Assembly (NCBI GenBank): GCA_041591895.1
Contig: JBFHRE010000012.1
Coordinates: 1-32,570, forward strand
Direction: 5' to 3'
DNA length: 32,570 bases
From: JBFHRE01 sp041591895
GTDB lineage: Bacteria; Actinomycetota; Acidimicrobiia; Spongiisociales; ZC4RG35
Program-made: the position numbers and the translations under genes
Notes under the pieces: generated by a model
Databases searched by the model: none
What the model was told of the DNA's origin: nothing
The model's input: only the letters and a program-made list of their open reading frames with translations
Shown here: piece after piece, positions 22,819 through 30,364 of the stretch
Numbering within the stretch: position 1 is the stretch's first letter
How the letters are laid out: the number at the start of each line of letters is the position of its first letter

Positions 22819-23738
22819 TCCTCGTCTCGATTCTGGCTGGGATGGTCGCCGGCGGCTCGGTCGCCGCCTTCTTCGGCGATTTCTGGTGGCCACTCGATCT
22901 CGTTTCCAACTTCCGGCCGCAGTTGCTGGGGGCGTCGGTGCTTCTGGCCGCGACGCTGGCTCTCGCCCGTCGTCGGTGGGGGTTGCTGGTGGCGCTGGCC
23001 GGCTTGGCGGTGAACCTGGCGGTGTGTGCTCCGCTCTTCTTCGAACCGATCCCGCGCGGATCCCCCACTTCCACGTCAATTCGGGTGGTGTCTTTCAATC
23101 TGTTCGATCAGAACGAGGACTTCGAGGAGGTCGCGGAGTTTCTGCGTGAGGCCGACGCGGATGTCGTCTTTCTCCACGAGGCTTTCGAGCCTTGGGAGGA
23201 CGCGATCGTCGGCGCCGACCTTCCCTACCGGGTCGAGGTCCAGCGGGAGGGGAGTCTCATTTTTGCCACCATGGTGCTGGTGAGAGGGGACGCAGTCGTG
23301 ACCGGCTATGGCTTCGCCGAGTCCGAGCCGCGGGCGGTGGAGGTGGTGCTGGACACTCCCAACGGCTCGGTCTCGATCTTGGGCATCCATCCCTTGTCGC
23401 CGATCAACGAGGACCGGGCCCGACACCGAGACCGACAGTTGGCGTTTGCCGCGGATTGGGCGACCGAGGTCACCGGGCGACGGGTGGTGGTCGGGGACTT
23501 CAACGCTTCGCCGTGGTCGAAGCCGTTCAGGTCGCTGGTCACCCGGACCCGACTCCGCAACTCGCAGCAGGGATACGGCCTGGAGTTGAGTTTCCCCACG
23601 ACCAGCCCGCCATTCCTACGAGTGCCGATCGACCATCTCCTGTACTCGGACGGACTGATCGTCGTCGACCGCGTGCTCGGTCCCGAGCTCGGATCCGACC
23701 ACTTGCCCCTGACGGTGGACCTGGCCTTCACTCGTTGA
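22815..23738 (+). CDS. Membrane-anchored endonuclease/exonuclease/phosphatase (EEP) family protein
   Basis: A 307-residue protein starting at a GTG that overlaps the dhaA stop. Residues 1-85 hold three hydrophobic segments (about 2-20, 35-52, 57-75). The rest is an EEP domain: VVSFNLFDQN, the metal-binding Glu in VVFLHEAFE, GIHPLSP, VVGDFNASPWSKPF, and the C-terminal GSDHLPL with the catalytic Asp/His. This topology, a multi-pass N-terminus followed by an external EEP domain, is that of YafD-like proteins, whose substrate (lipid headgroup, nucleotide or DNA) is unclear. It converges on nfo and the two coding regions overlap by 11 bp with no room for a terminator. Confidence 0.88.
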   Translation: MILVSILAGMVAGGSVAAFFGDFWWPLDLVSNFRPQLLGASVLLAATLALARRRWGLLVALAGLAVNLAVCAPLFFEPIPRGSPTSTSIRVVSFNLFDQNEDFEEVAEFLREADADVVFLHEAFEPWEDAIVGADLPYRVEVQREGSLIFATMVLVRGDAVVTGYGFAESEPRAVEVVLDTPNGSVSILGIHPLSPINEDRARHRDRQLAFAADWATEVTGRRVVVGDFNASPWSKPFRSLVTRTRLRNSQQGYGLELSFPTTSPPFLRVPIDHLLYSDGLIVVDRVLGPELGSDHLPLTVDLAFTR

Positions 23739-24495
23739 GGTGGCTACGGATCCAATCGAGATCCTGGAGGTGGTCGGCCGCCTCTCCCGGCGTCTCCACC
23801 ACGATCGGAGCCCGACAACCGGCGAGAACCATCGCCAGGTCGCCCGGATCCATCTTCCCGGCTCCCAGGTTCGCGTGTCGGTCGCGGCGGGAGTCGAATT
23901 CGTCGCGTGAGTCGTTGGCATGGACGAGGTCGATCCGACCCGTCGCCGCGAGCACCCGTTCGACCAACTCGTCGAGGGGTTCCCCACCTGCCCAGGCGTG
24001 ACAAGTATCGAGCACGAACCCCGGCTCGAGGTCCCCGATCTCCTCCCAGAGGAGGGCGAGAGCCTCCACCCGCCGGGCGCAGGCGAAGTCGCCCGACGCG
24101 GTGTTCTCGATCAGGACCGGTACCTCGGAGTCGAGGGTCTCGAGTGCTTTCCGCCAGCGAGGCCAGGCGTCCGCGAGTGTTCCTTCGCCGGTGACGTGGC
24201 CGCCGTGAACCACCACCCCGGCAGCCCCGATGGCGGCGGCCGCGTCACAACTCTCCTGGAGGATCCGGCGGCTGGGAATCCTGACCCGGTTGTTGTCGGC
24301 GACCACGTTCACCAGGTACGGCGCATGTACGTAGATGGGGATCGAGGCCGCTCGGAGGGCGTCGGCGTCGGACCGGGGGAGGGGAGCCTTCCAGCTCTGA
24401 GGATTGGAGAGGAAGATCTGAACGACGTCCGCACCGCGGGCGGCGGCTTCTCCCAGTGGGTCCGCACCGGGGACGTGGGCGCCTATCGGCCTCAT
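23728..24495 (-). CDS. nfo: Endonuclease IV (AP endonuclease)
   Basis: A 255-residue TIM-barrel enzyme that nicks DNA 5' of abasic sites. All nine metal ligands of the family can be placed: His57 (VHAPYLVN), His97 (VVHGGH), Glu130 (IENTA), Asp163 and His166 (LDTCHAWAGG), His192 (VHAND), Asp205 and His207 (DRHANLG) and Glu234 (VVETPG). It is about 30 residues shorter than E. coli Nfo, mostly in loops. The ATG overlaps the stop of the upstream small membrane protein gene (ATGA), so it is third in a pyrE-membrane protein-nfo unit. Confidence 0.94.
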   Translation of the reverse strand: MRPIGAHVPGADPLGEAAARGADVVQIFLSNPQSWKAPLPRSDADALRAASIPIYVHAPYLVNVVADNNRVRIPSRRILQESCDAAAAIGAAGVVVHGGHVTGEGTLADAWPRWRKALETLDSEVPVLIENTASGDFACARRVEALALLWEEIGDLEPGFVLDTCHAWAGGEPLDELVERVLAATGRIDLVHANDSRDEFDSRRDRHANLGAGKMDPGDLAMVLAGCRAPIVVETPGEAADHLQDLDWIRSHLNE

Positions 24496-25154
24496 TCAGT
24501 CGGTTCCTGAACCCCAGGCACCTGGTCGGGCTCGATTTCTCCAGCTTCGATTCCTCCAGCTTCGACTTCACTGGGTTCGACTTCACTGGGTTCGGCCTCA
24601 TCCGCCTCGGACAGGCGTGCCATCGCCACGTCGACCAGCTTGGCGGCCGCCTCGTCCGCCCCGATCTCCCAGTCGACAGCCAGAATCGCCAACGTGCCCG
24701 GACTGATCATTCTCGCTCCCCAGGGGTGGGCGGGCAGTCGCGCGGGATCGGTGACCTTGATCCACAACACCGGCAGATCGGTCCCGGAGTCGTCCACCAC
24801 TCCGGCGCCGACGTCATCGACGAGGTCCCATGGAATTCGGGTCGGTCGAAGGAGCGGCCCTCGCAGTTCGACCGTGATGCCGTCGCCGTTCGCCGAGAGA
24901 ACGGTGCGGGGCCTCACCAGCTCCCACAATCCCCAAAGCACCAGAATCAAGCCGACGATTCCGAGCACTGCGGCCCACAGTCGGTCGCGCGGCTCGAGGA
25001 CCTGGCTGTCGTCGGTGCCGAACACGACCGCCCGCAGCCAGTTGGTGAGCCGGTTCGTGGTCAGCACATCCACTGCCACCACCACCATCGGCACCCCGAG
25101 TAGGGACGTGCCCCACATCCGCCAGGCGGAGCGCCGAATGGCCAGACTGCTCAC
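24492..25154 (-). CDS. Small membrane protein with PH-like domain and acidic pentapeptide-repeat tail
   Basis: A 220-residue protein. Hydrophobic segments are at about 12-31 and 60-80; residues 82-165 form a beta-rich region (VLSANGDGITVELRGPLLRPTRIPWDLV...VLWIKVTD) that looks like a bacterial PH-like domain. Residues 188-212 are five acidic pentapeptides (EPSEV, EPSEV, EAGGI, EAGEI, EPDQV). I do not recognise a specific family. The GTG at 25154 overlaps the pyrE stop by 4 bp; a longer open frame runs back through pyrE in another phase and is rejected. It overlaps nfo by 4 bp. Confidence 0.8.
   Translation of the reverse strand: MSSLAIRRSAWRMWGTSLLGVPMVVVAVDVLTTNRLTNWLRAVVFGTDDSQVLEPRDRLWAAVLGIVGLILVLWGLWELVRPRTVLSANGDGITVELRGPLLRPTRIPWDLVDDVGAGVVDDSGTDLPVLWIKVTDPARLPAHPWGARMISPGTLAILAVDWEIGADEAAAKLVDVAMARLSEADEAEPSEVEPSEVEAGGIEAGEIEPDQVPGVQEPTE
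24519..24593 (-). repeat. Five 15-bp tandem units encoding acidic pentapeptides
   Basis: The 75-bp stretch codes for residues 188-212 of the PH-like protein. Two units are identical (TTCGACTTCACTGGG on the plus strand) and three are diverged. The period is a multiple of three, so changes in copy number would alter tail length without a frameshift. Confidence 0.85.
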
Positions 25155-25708
25155 AGTCCCAAGTCTTCCGGTGTGAACAGCGGGCGGTAGGTGATACCCA
25201 TCGAGGCCAGGCGGTCGCCCACCACCCCTCCCGACCTGTCGACGAGCGAGATTGCGACCAGAACCCTCAGGCCGACCTCGATCGCCACGTCGATCGCTTC
25301 TGCGATCGCCCCTCCGGTGGTCGTGGTGTCTTCGACGATGGCGACTCCGCAACCGGCCGTCACCGGTCCGACCATTCGGCCTCCGGTGCCATGACCCTTC
25401 GCCTCCTTGCGAATGGAGAACGCTTTGAGTGCCCGCCCGTCGGCCGCCGCAGCAATCGCCGTCGCCACCGCCACGGGGTCGGCCCCCATGGTCAGACCAC
25501 CGACCGCTTCGACGTCGACCGGTAGCTCGGCGAGGACCGCGCGCCCGACCGCCAGGGCCCCGTATCCGTCGAAGGTGGTCTGGCGGGCATCGATGTAGTA
25601 GTCCGACACCTCGCCCGAGCGGAGGGTGAACGGTCCATCCGTCCGGATCGCGTGCTGTCTCAGGTGGTCGCTCAGAGCGTTCCGAAGAAATTTGATTTCC
25701 GTGCTCAA
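25151..25708 (-). CDS. pyrE: Orotate phosphoribosyltransferase
   Basis: A 185-residue enzyme converting orotate and PRPP to OMP in pyrimidine synthesis. The PRPP-binding loop GVAIVEDTTTTGG is at 121-133, the flexible lysine loop is KEAKGHG (101-107), and LRSGEVSDYYIDAR (29-42) is the N-terminal orotate-site motif. The start is a TTG at 25708 and lacks a strong ribosome binding site, so the exact N-terminus is uncertain, but few residues precede the conserved core. It leads the pyrE-membrane protein-nfo unit and is separated from the upstream lipoprotein gene by a strong terminator. Confidence 0.95.
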   Translation of the reverse strand: MSTEIKFLRNALSDHLRQHAIRTDGPFTLRSGEVSDYYIDARQTTFDGYGALAVGRAVLAELPVDVEAVGGLTMGADPVAVATAIAAAADGRALKAFSIRKEAKGHGTGGRMVGPVTAGCGVAIVEDTTTTGGAIAEAIDVAIEVGLRVLVAISLVDRSGGVVGDRLASMGITYRPLFTPEDLGL

Positions 25709-25789
25709 GTTCTCTGCTCGAAATGTCGATGTTGTGATGGCACGAGAGGGTTTCAGCCCAACCCCTCCTCCCGTGTTTGCCCAACGATA

Positions 25790-25812
25790 ACGGCCGCCCC
25801 TCGGGCGGCCGT
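25790..25812 (-). terminator. Rho-independent-type terminator of the GerMN lipoprotein gene
   Basis: A perfect 10-bp GC-rich stem (ACGGCCGCCC / GGGCGGCCGT) with a 3-nt loop, 34 bp downstream of the lipoprotein stop. On the minus strand it is followed by TTATCGTT, a short U-rich run. It would separate the lipoprotein gene from pyrE. Confidence 0.8.
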
Positions 25813-25846
25813 CATCGCTTTGTGCTCCACGGTGTGATCGACCGGT

Positions 25847-26812
25847 TCAGCCAGAGATCACATACCGCACGGTTCGTACCGCCTGGTCGCTTCCGTCTTC
25901 CGCCGAAGCCTCCCAGACCTGCAACTCGACCGGACCGGAGACGCTGGAGGGAACGTCGACCCTGACGTCGAACTTGCCCCAGCCAACCCCGTTGTCGGTC
26001 ATTCCGATGGTCAGCGGGACGACCTCGGATCCGGCGGCAGACACGGACCAGAGGAAGGTGGCCTCGAACACGGCGGCGGTGCCCTTGATCCGGAAGGAGC
26101 GTGAGACGTCGGCGCCCCAGCCAGGTGTTTCCACGAGGATTCCCGGGAGCAGCATCTCGAAGTCGGTTCGGGTCATCGGGTTCCTGACGATGATTCCCTC
26201 GCCCGAGAATACGGACACGTCGCGTCCGCCCAGGCGCAGGCGCACTCCGTCGACTCCCTCCACGCCCGTGAGGGTGTATGTCAACTGCGCGAGCCGGGAG
26301 GTCATCAATAGCGAACCCCCACCCTTCTCGAACGCAGGGTCGAGGTCGACGGTCGCCACTCCGCGTGAGATCGAGACGGATCGCACCGTCACATCTGGAA
26401 CGGCGCTGCTGATGCCGGCAGCTTCCTCCGTCGAGGTCGGTCCGTCCATCAGTGCCTCGACGAGCGCTTTGGGGGAGACCTTGCCCAGCGGCCGATGGAC
26501 CGAGATCAGGAACGGGCCCTGCCGCACCTTGTTTCCGCCGGAGTCGTGCATGAAGAACAGGTGATCGACCGAGACCGCGACCTCTGCCGGGGGCGGAGTC
26601 GGGGCGGCGGTGGTGGTAGTTGTCTCTGGAGGTGTCGTTGTCACCGGTGCGGAGGTGGTGGGAGCCACCGGCGGCTGAGTGGTGGTGACGACGGTCGTCG
26701 GGGTTCCGGGCCCGGCGAGGACGGTCGTTGCCGTAGTTGTGTCCGGGGTGGCGCCGCCGCAGGCGGTCACCAGGGCCAGAACCGTGATTGCGAGAAGGTG
26801 CTTCCTGCCCAT
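25847..26812 (-). CDS. Secreted lipoprotein with GerMN and Gmad2-type domains
   Basis: A 321-residue predicted lipoprotein. The signal peptide MGRKHLLAITVLALVTAC ends in a lipobox (LVTAC), so the cysteine at residue 18 would be lipidated. A threonine/proline-rich linker (about 25-75) follows, then a GerMN domain (about 80-190; PFLISVHRPLGK, LVEALMDGPT, VATVDLDPAF) and a C-terminal Gmad2-like beta-sandwich (about 225-315). Such proteins are common in actinobacteria and sporulating Firmicutes; the role at the cell envelope is not established. The ATG at 26812 is chosen over one nine codons upstream because AAAGGA lies 7 nt before it and the signal peptide then starts normally. Confidence 0.88.
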   Translation of the reverse strand: MGRKHLLAITVLALVTACGGATPDTTTATTVLAGPGTPTTVVTTTQPPVAPTTSAPVTTTPPETTTTTAAPTPPPAEVAVSVDHLFFMHDSGGNKVRQGPFLISVHRPLGKVSPKALVEALMDGPTSTEEAAGISSAVPDVTVRSVSISRGVATVDLDPAFEKGGGSLLMTSRLAQLTYTLTGVEGVDGVRLRLGGRDVSVFSGEGIIVRNPMTRTDFEMLLPGILVETPGWGADVSRSFRIKGTAAVFEATFLWSVSAAGSEVVPLTIGMTDNGVGWGKFDVRVDVPSSVSGPVELQVWEASAEDGSDQAVRTVRYVISG

Positions 26813-26907
26813 GACTGTGTCCTTTCTGACACAACTCACACCCTCGGCTGCCGTCAGAGGTTTACGACGTCGGGTCCATCGTTGGGGCGGCGCTGCGGAG
26901 CGGGCGG

Positions 26908-26932
26908 CCGGCGACCGGTTGCTGGTTGCCGG
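26908..26932 (-). terminator. Weak candidate terminator hairpin after the isoprenyl transferase gene
   Basis: A 9-bp stem with one G-T pair (CCGGCGACC / GGTTGCCGG) and a 7-nt loop, starting 10 bp after the stop of the isoprenyl transferase gene. No U-rich tract follows, so termination is uncertain. The rest of the 129-bp gap shows nothing else recognisable. Confidence 0.3.
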
Positions 26933-26941
26933 GAGTCGGCA

Positions 26942-27715
26942 TCACCGGCCGAATCGACGCTCTCGGCGGGTGTAATCGCGCAGGGTCCGGAGGAAGTCGA
27001 CTCGCCTGAATGCTGGCCAGTAGACGTCTACGAACGCGAACTCGGAATACGCGGACTGCCACAGCAGGAAACCCGAGAGGCGTGACTCGCCGCTGGTTCG
27101 GATGAGCAGGTCTGGATCGGGTAGATCCGGCGCGTAGAGGTTCCGCCCGATCGCCTCGGCAGTGATCTCCGAAGCCATGTCGCCGGCGCCCACACCGCGA
27201 GCGGCTAGATCGGTCACGAGATCACGAACCGCGTCTGTGATCTCCTGGCGCCCTCCATACCCCATGGCGATCGTCAACCGTCGATCCCCGGTAGAGGAAG
27301 CCTCTTCCGCACGTTTGGCTGCAGCCACCACTCGGTCCGGCAGGAGGTCGAGGCTGCCGACGAACTTCAGCTTCATGCCGTGACGAGCACACGACGCGGG
27401 GAGTTGGTCGAACAACTCGATCAAGACCTCGAAATACGGTGTCAGCTCTTCGGCGGGACGGTCGAGGTTCTCCCGCGACAGCAGCCAGCCGGTGATCGCC
27501 GGGATCCCGAGTTCCTCCGCCCAGTCGAGGAAGTCGAGGAACCGACCCATCCCTGCCCGGTAGCTGTCGGTGTAGGTGGGTAGACCCTCGGTTCGGGCGT
27601 AGCGACGATGCCCATCGAGGATGATTCCGATGTGGCGGGGAAATCGCTCTGAGTCCAGCCCATCGACGAGCCGGTCCTCATAGATCTTGTACAGGAGACG
27701 ATTGATGTTGGCCAT
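26942..27715 (-). CDS. uppS: Cis (Z)-isoprenyl diphosphate synthase, UppS / Z-FPP synthase family
   Basis: A 257-residue cis-prenyltransferase. The diphosphate-binding motif reads ILDGHRRYAR (32-41), with His36 where DGNRRWA normally has asparagine. WLLSRENLDRP (77-87), AMGYGGRQEI and RTSGESRLSGFLLWQ (206-220) are conserved, and the tail VYWPAFRRVDFLRTL strongly resembles the mycobacterial Z-farnesyl diphosphate synthase Rv1086. Product length (C15 or C55) cannot be decided by eye; the Rv1086-like C-terminus favours a short product. The ATG at 27715 lies 13 bp after the AtuA-family gene, so the two are probably one transcript. Confidence 0.92.
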   Translation of the reverse strand: MANINRLLYKIYEDRLVDGLDSERFPRHIGIILDGHRRYARTEGLPTYTDSYRAGMGRFLDFLDWAEELGIPAITGWLLSRENLDRPAEELTPYFEVLIELFDQLPASCARHGMKLKFVGSLDLLPDRVVAAAKRAEEASSTGDRRLTIAMGYGGRQEITDAVRDLVTDLAARGVGAGDMASEITAEAIGRNLYAPDLPDPDLLIRTSGESRLSGFLLWQSAYSEFAFVDVYWPAFRRVDFLRTLRDYTRRERRFGR

Positions 27716-27728
27716 GACGGGGTTCCGG

Positions 27729-29516
27729 TCACGAATGGTAGAGCGCTGCGAACTCCGGACGGATGAGCCCGAGCGGCACAGGGACGATTCGAGCCCGGAG
27801 GAATTCGCCGAGCGACTTTGCCTGTGGGTCGGTTCTGACCGACGACGCCACCCCTTCACCGAGCAGGCCATGGATCACGAAGTTCATGGCCATCAGATTG
27901 GGGAACAAATGGCGATCTACCTCCAGCCCGGCGCATTCCGGAATGAGTTCCCGGAGACGGTCCGCGTCGAGGTACTCGATCATCCACCGGTAGGCGGGTG
28001 GTCCGGCAACCCACAACCCGAGGTTTGCCGTACCTCCCTTGTCGCCGGATCGGGCGCCCAGTACGTGTCCGAGAGGGGCCGCCACCTCTTTGCCGTCGGC
28101 GGGGGGAGGGATCTCGACCGCGGGCTCGTCGGCGTCGTGACCAACTGTGGCAGGAACCATCAGCGGTGGGATCTCGAACTCCTCTCCTTTGACCGTGACC
28201 CGATGCCGGATCCGGTCCGCTCGGACTTTCGTTGGCCAATAGACGGCATACGGGCTCGCATCGCCGGGTGGTTCGGTGGCAAAGAACCCCGGATAGTGAG
28301 CGAGGGCCAGTTCTACTGCCGCGGCCGAGAACCGTCGCCCCACCCGGGTGGGATCGGGGTCTTTGACCGTGATCCGGAGGCGGGCCATGGCCTCTTCGTT
28401 GCTCTCCGGATCGGGGGTTTCTCGACCCAGCAGCCGGACATCTGTCTCGGCGAAGCCGGCTTCTCCTCCCAGGGACGCCCACAGCGCCCGCTCCACCGCC
28501 TCGGCCTTCTCCTCGATCTGGAGGCCGGTGAGAACGAACGTGACCGAATTGCGATACCCGCCCAGATGGTTGATCGCAACCTTGGTCGTGGGTGGAGGTG
28601 GTTCGCCGACGATGCCGGTGACGCGAACCCGATCAGGCCCGTCCGGCACCAACCGGATCGAGTCGAATCGAGCGGTCACGTCCGGGTTTTCGTAACGAGG
28701 TCCCTCGATCTCATAGAGCAGCTGGGCGGTGACGGTTTCCACCGTCACCATGCCGCCGGTGCCCGGGTGTTTGGTGACCGTGAACTCGCCGTTCGCATCG
28801 ATCTCGACGATGGGAAAACCGACGTGATCGAGTCCTGGCACGCTCGTGAAGAACGAGAAATTGCCACCGGTGGTCTGAGCCCCACACTCGATGATGTGGC
28901 CTGCGACGAGTGCGCCGGCGAGCGGGTCCCACTGGTCGGGCGCCCAGCCATGGTGATGAAGGGCCGGCCCGATCACGAGGGCGGCGTCGGTCACCCGGCC
29001 GGTCACGACGATGTCGGCTCCGCCGTCGAGAGCGGCGGCGATGCCGCGACCTCCCAAGTATGCATTCGCAGTGACCGGCGCGACTCCGACCTCACGTATG
29101 GAGCGACCGGTTTCGAGGTGACGAAGCTCTTCCCCCTCGGACATCAGAGCCTCGAGCTGGTCGAGGATGTCGTCCCCGTCGACGATGGCGATTTCGGGTG
29201 GGCGGACGACGGCTTCTGCCATCTTCTCCAAGGCCGCGGCCAGCCCGCGAGGGTTGAGCCCCCCGGCGTTGCTGACGACGCGGATGCCGCGTTCGACCAC
29301 AGCCGGCAGGATCTCACCCATCTGACGGAGGAACGTCGTGGCGTACCCGAGCGACGGGTCCTTGGATCGAGAGCGCCACAAGAGGGCCATCGTCAGCTCC
29401 GCCAGGTAGTCCCCCGTGAGGAAATCGATGGGCCCGCCCTCGACCATCTCCCGGGCCGCCGAGAACCGGTCACCGTAGAAACCGGAGCAGTTTGCGATCC
29501 GAACCGTGTCGCTCAC
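27729..29516 (-). CDS. AtuA-family (DUF1446) protein with fused C-terminal AtuA-like domain
   Basis: A 595-residue protein. The N-terminal two thirds show the DUF1446 hallmarks: VRIANCSGFYGDRFSAA, GGPIDFLTGDYLAELTM, VVSNAGGLNP, GADIVVTGRVTDAAL and the GGNFSFF segment. The last 100 or so residues (from about 485, LGHVLGARSGDKGGTANLGLW) are the AtuA-like ferredoxin-fold domain that is a separate small protein in some genomes. AtuA belongs to the acyclic-terpene (citronellol/geraniol) degradation cluster of Pseudomonas, but its reaction is unknown. The GTG at 29516 gives the family N-terminus and has TACCGT 7 nt upstream, suggesting a leaderless transcript. No other atu genes are present in the window. 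Confidence 0.9.
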   Translation of the reverse strand: MSDTVRIANCSGFYGDRFSAAREMVEGGPIDFLTGDYLAELTMALLWRSRSKDPSLGYATTFLRQMGEILPAVVERGIRVVSNAGGLNPRGLAAALEKMAEAVVRPPEIAIVDGDDILDQLEALMSEGEELRHLETGRSIREVGVAPVTANAYLGGRGIAAALDGGADIVVTGRVTDAALVIGPALHHHGWAPDQWDPLAGALVAGHIIECGAQTTGGNFSFFTSVPGLDHVGFPIVEIDANGEFTVTKHPGTGGMVTVETVTAQLLYEIEGPRYENPDVTARFDSIRLVPDGPDRVRVTGIVGEPPPPTTKVAINHLGGYRNSVTFVLTGLQIEEKAEAVERALWASLGGEAGFAETDVRLLGRETPDPESNEEAMARLRITVKDPDPTRVGRRFSAAAVELALAHYPGFFATEPPGDASPYAVYWPTKVRADRIRHRVTVKGEEFEIPPLMVPATVGHDADEPAVEIPPPADGKEVAAPLGHVLGARSGDKGGTANLGLWVAGPPAYRWMIEYLDADRLRELIPECAGLEVDRHLFPNLMAMNFVIHGLLGEGVASSVRTDPQAKSLGEFLRARIVPVPLGLIRPEFAALYHS

Positions 29517-29523
29517 GTCCGCG

Positions 29524-29529
29524 ACGGTA
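29524..29529 (-). promoter_or_regulatory. Candidate -10 element upstream of the AtuA-family gene
   Basis: TACCGT on the minus strand lies 7 nt before the GTG at 29516. No Shine-Dalgarno sequence is seen. Position-based inference. Confidence 0.35.
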
Positions 29530-29676
29530 GACGGTTGGCGCAGTGCGCATCGCGGGGAGGGCTTCATACCCGGTCTTTGCCCGTAATGTGGTCGCCACGA
29601 CCGCCGATGAAGTGGTGGTCGGAATGGCGGTAGGGGCCGTGGGACGGTCGGAATACCTTGGTGTCAGAGGCAGGGA

Positions 29677-30339
29677 ATGCAGAGATTCACGATCGGCAAG
29701 ATGCAGCACCCGCTCCGGGGAATGATCCACGGTGCGGCCGCGCTCGTGGCTGTCGCCGGTGTCGTCGTTCTGGCCGTGATCGGGGAGGTGACGCCCGGAG
29801 TCAGGACGGCGCTGGTTCTGTACGGTGCTTCCCTCGTGGCCTTGTTCACGACATCGAGCCTGTATCACTCCGTGCCGTGGAACGATCGATGGAAGGAGCG
29901 GCTGCGGCGCCTGGACCACTCGGCGATCTTCCTGGTGGTGGCCGGTAGTTTCACCCCGTTCGCAGTCGTGGCACTCGAAGGAGCGTGGCGGATCGCCTCA
30001 CTCGCCGTCGTGTGGCTTGCCGCAGTGACAGGAATCGTCGTGAAGTGGTCCGAGCGAAGGGTCCGCCTGGGACCGTCGGTGACGATCCAGTCTGCAATGG
30101 GTTGGGCGGCGCTCATTCCCATGTGGCAGATCGGACGGGCGCTGGGAGTGGACACGGTCGTCTGGATCGCGGTCGGTGGATTCCTGTACACCATCGGGAT
30201 GGTGTTCATGCTGACGAAATGGCCTCGCCTCTCGCCGCGAGTGTTCAGCTATCACGAGCTGTTTCATGTGATGGTCGTAGCTGCCGCCCTGGTCCACTTC
30301 CTGGTGATCCTCAATCGGGTGGTACCGGCGGCAGCCTGA
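29677..30339 (+). CDS. Hemolysin III / PAQR-family seven-helix membrane protein
   Basis: A 220-residue polytopic protein with about seven hydrophobic segments. The PAQR metal-site motifs are present: SSLYHSVPW early, LDHSAIFLVVAGSFTP in the middle, and YHELFHVMV near the C-terminus, giving the conserved Ser, Asp and three histidines of a putative zinc hydrolase. Bacterial members are called hemolysin III or YqfA, but true haemolytic activity is doubtful; involvement in membrane homeostasis is usual speculation. AGGCAGGGA precedes the ATG. It is divergent from the AtuA-family gene across 160 bp and convergent with the Xaa-Pro aminopeptidase gene 25 bp away. Confidence 0.9.
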   Translation: MQRFTIGKMQHPLRGMIHGAAALVAVAGVVVLAVIGEVTPGVRTALVLYGASLVALFTTSSLYHSVPWNDRWKERLRRLDHSAIFLVVAGSFTPFAVVALEGAWRIASLAVVWLAAVTGIVVKWSERRVRLGPSVTIQSAMGWAALIPMWQIGRALGVDTVVWIAVGGFLYTIGMVFMLTKWPRLSPRVFSYHELFHVMVVAAALVHFLVILNRVVPAAA

Positions 30340-30364
30340 CGGATTCGTATCTGGCCCCGATCGG

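Noticed and set aside
24519..24593. CRISPR array
   Set aside because: Units are contiguous 15-bp coding repeats with no spacers and lie within a reading frame.
24492..25784. A 430-codon version of the PH-like protein gene extending through pyrE
   Set aside because: The extra part overlaps pyrE in another frame, is Arg/Gly-rich, and the GTG at 25154 gives a standard 4-bp overlap.
27687..29633. Open frame of 648 codons on the plus strand
   Set aside because: Antisense to the AtuA-family gene, which has a convincing family pattern over its whole length.
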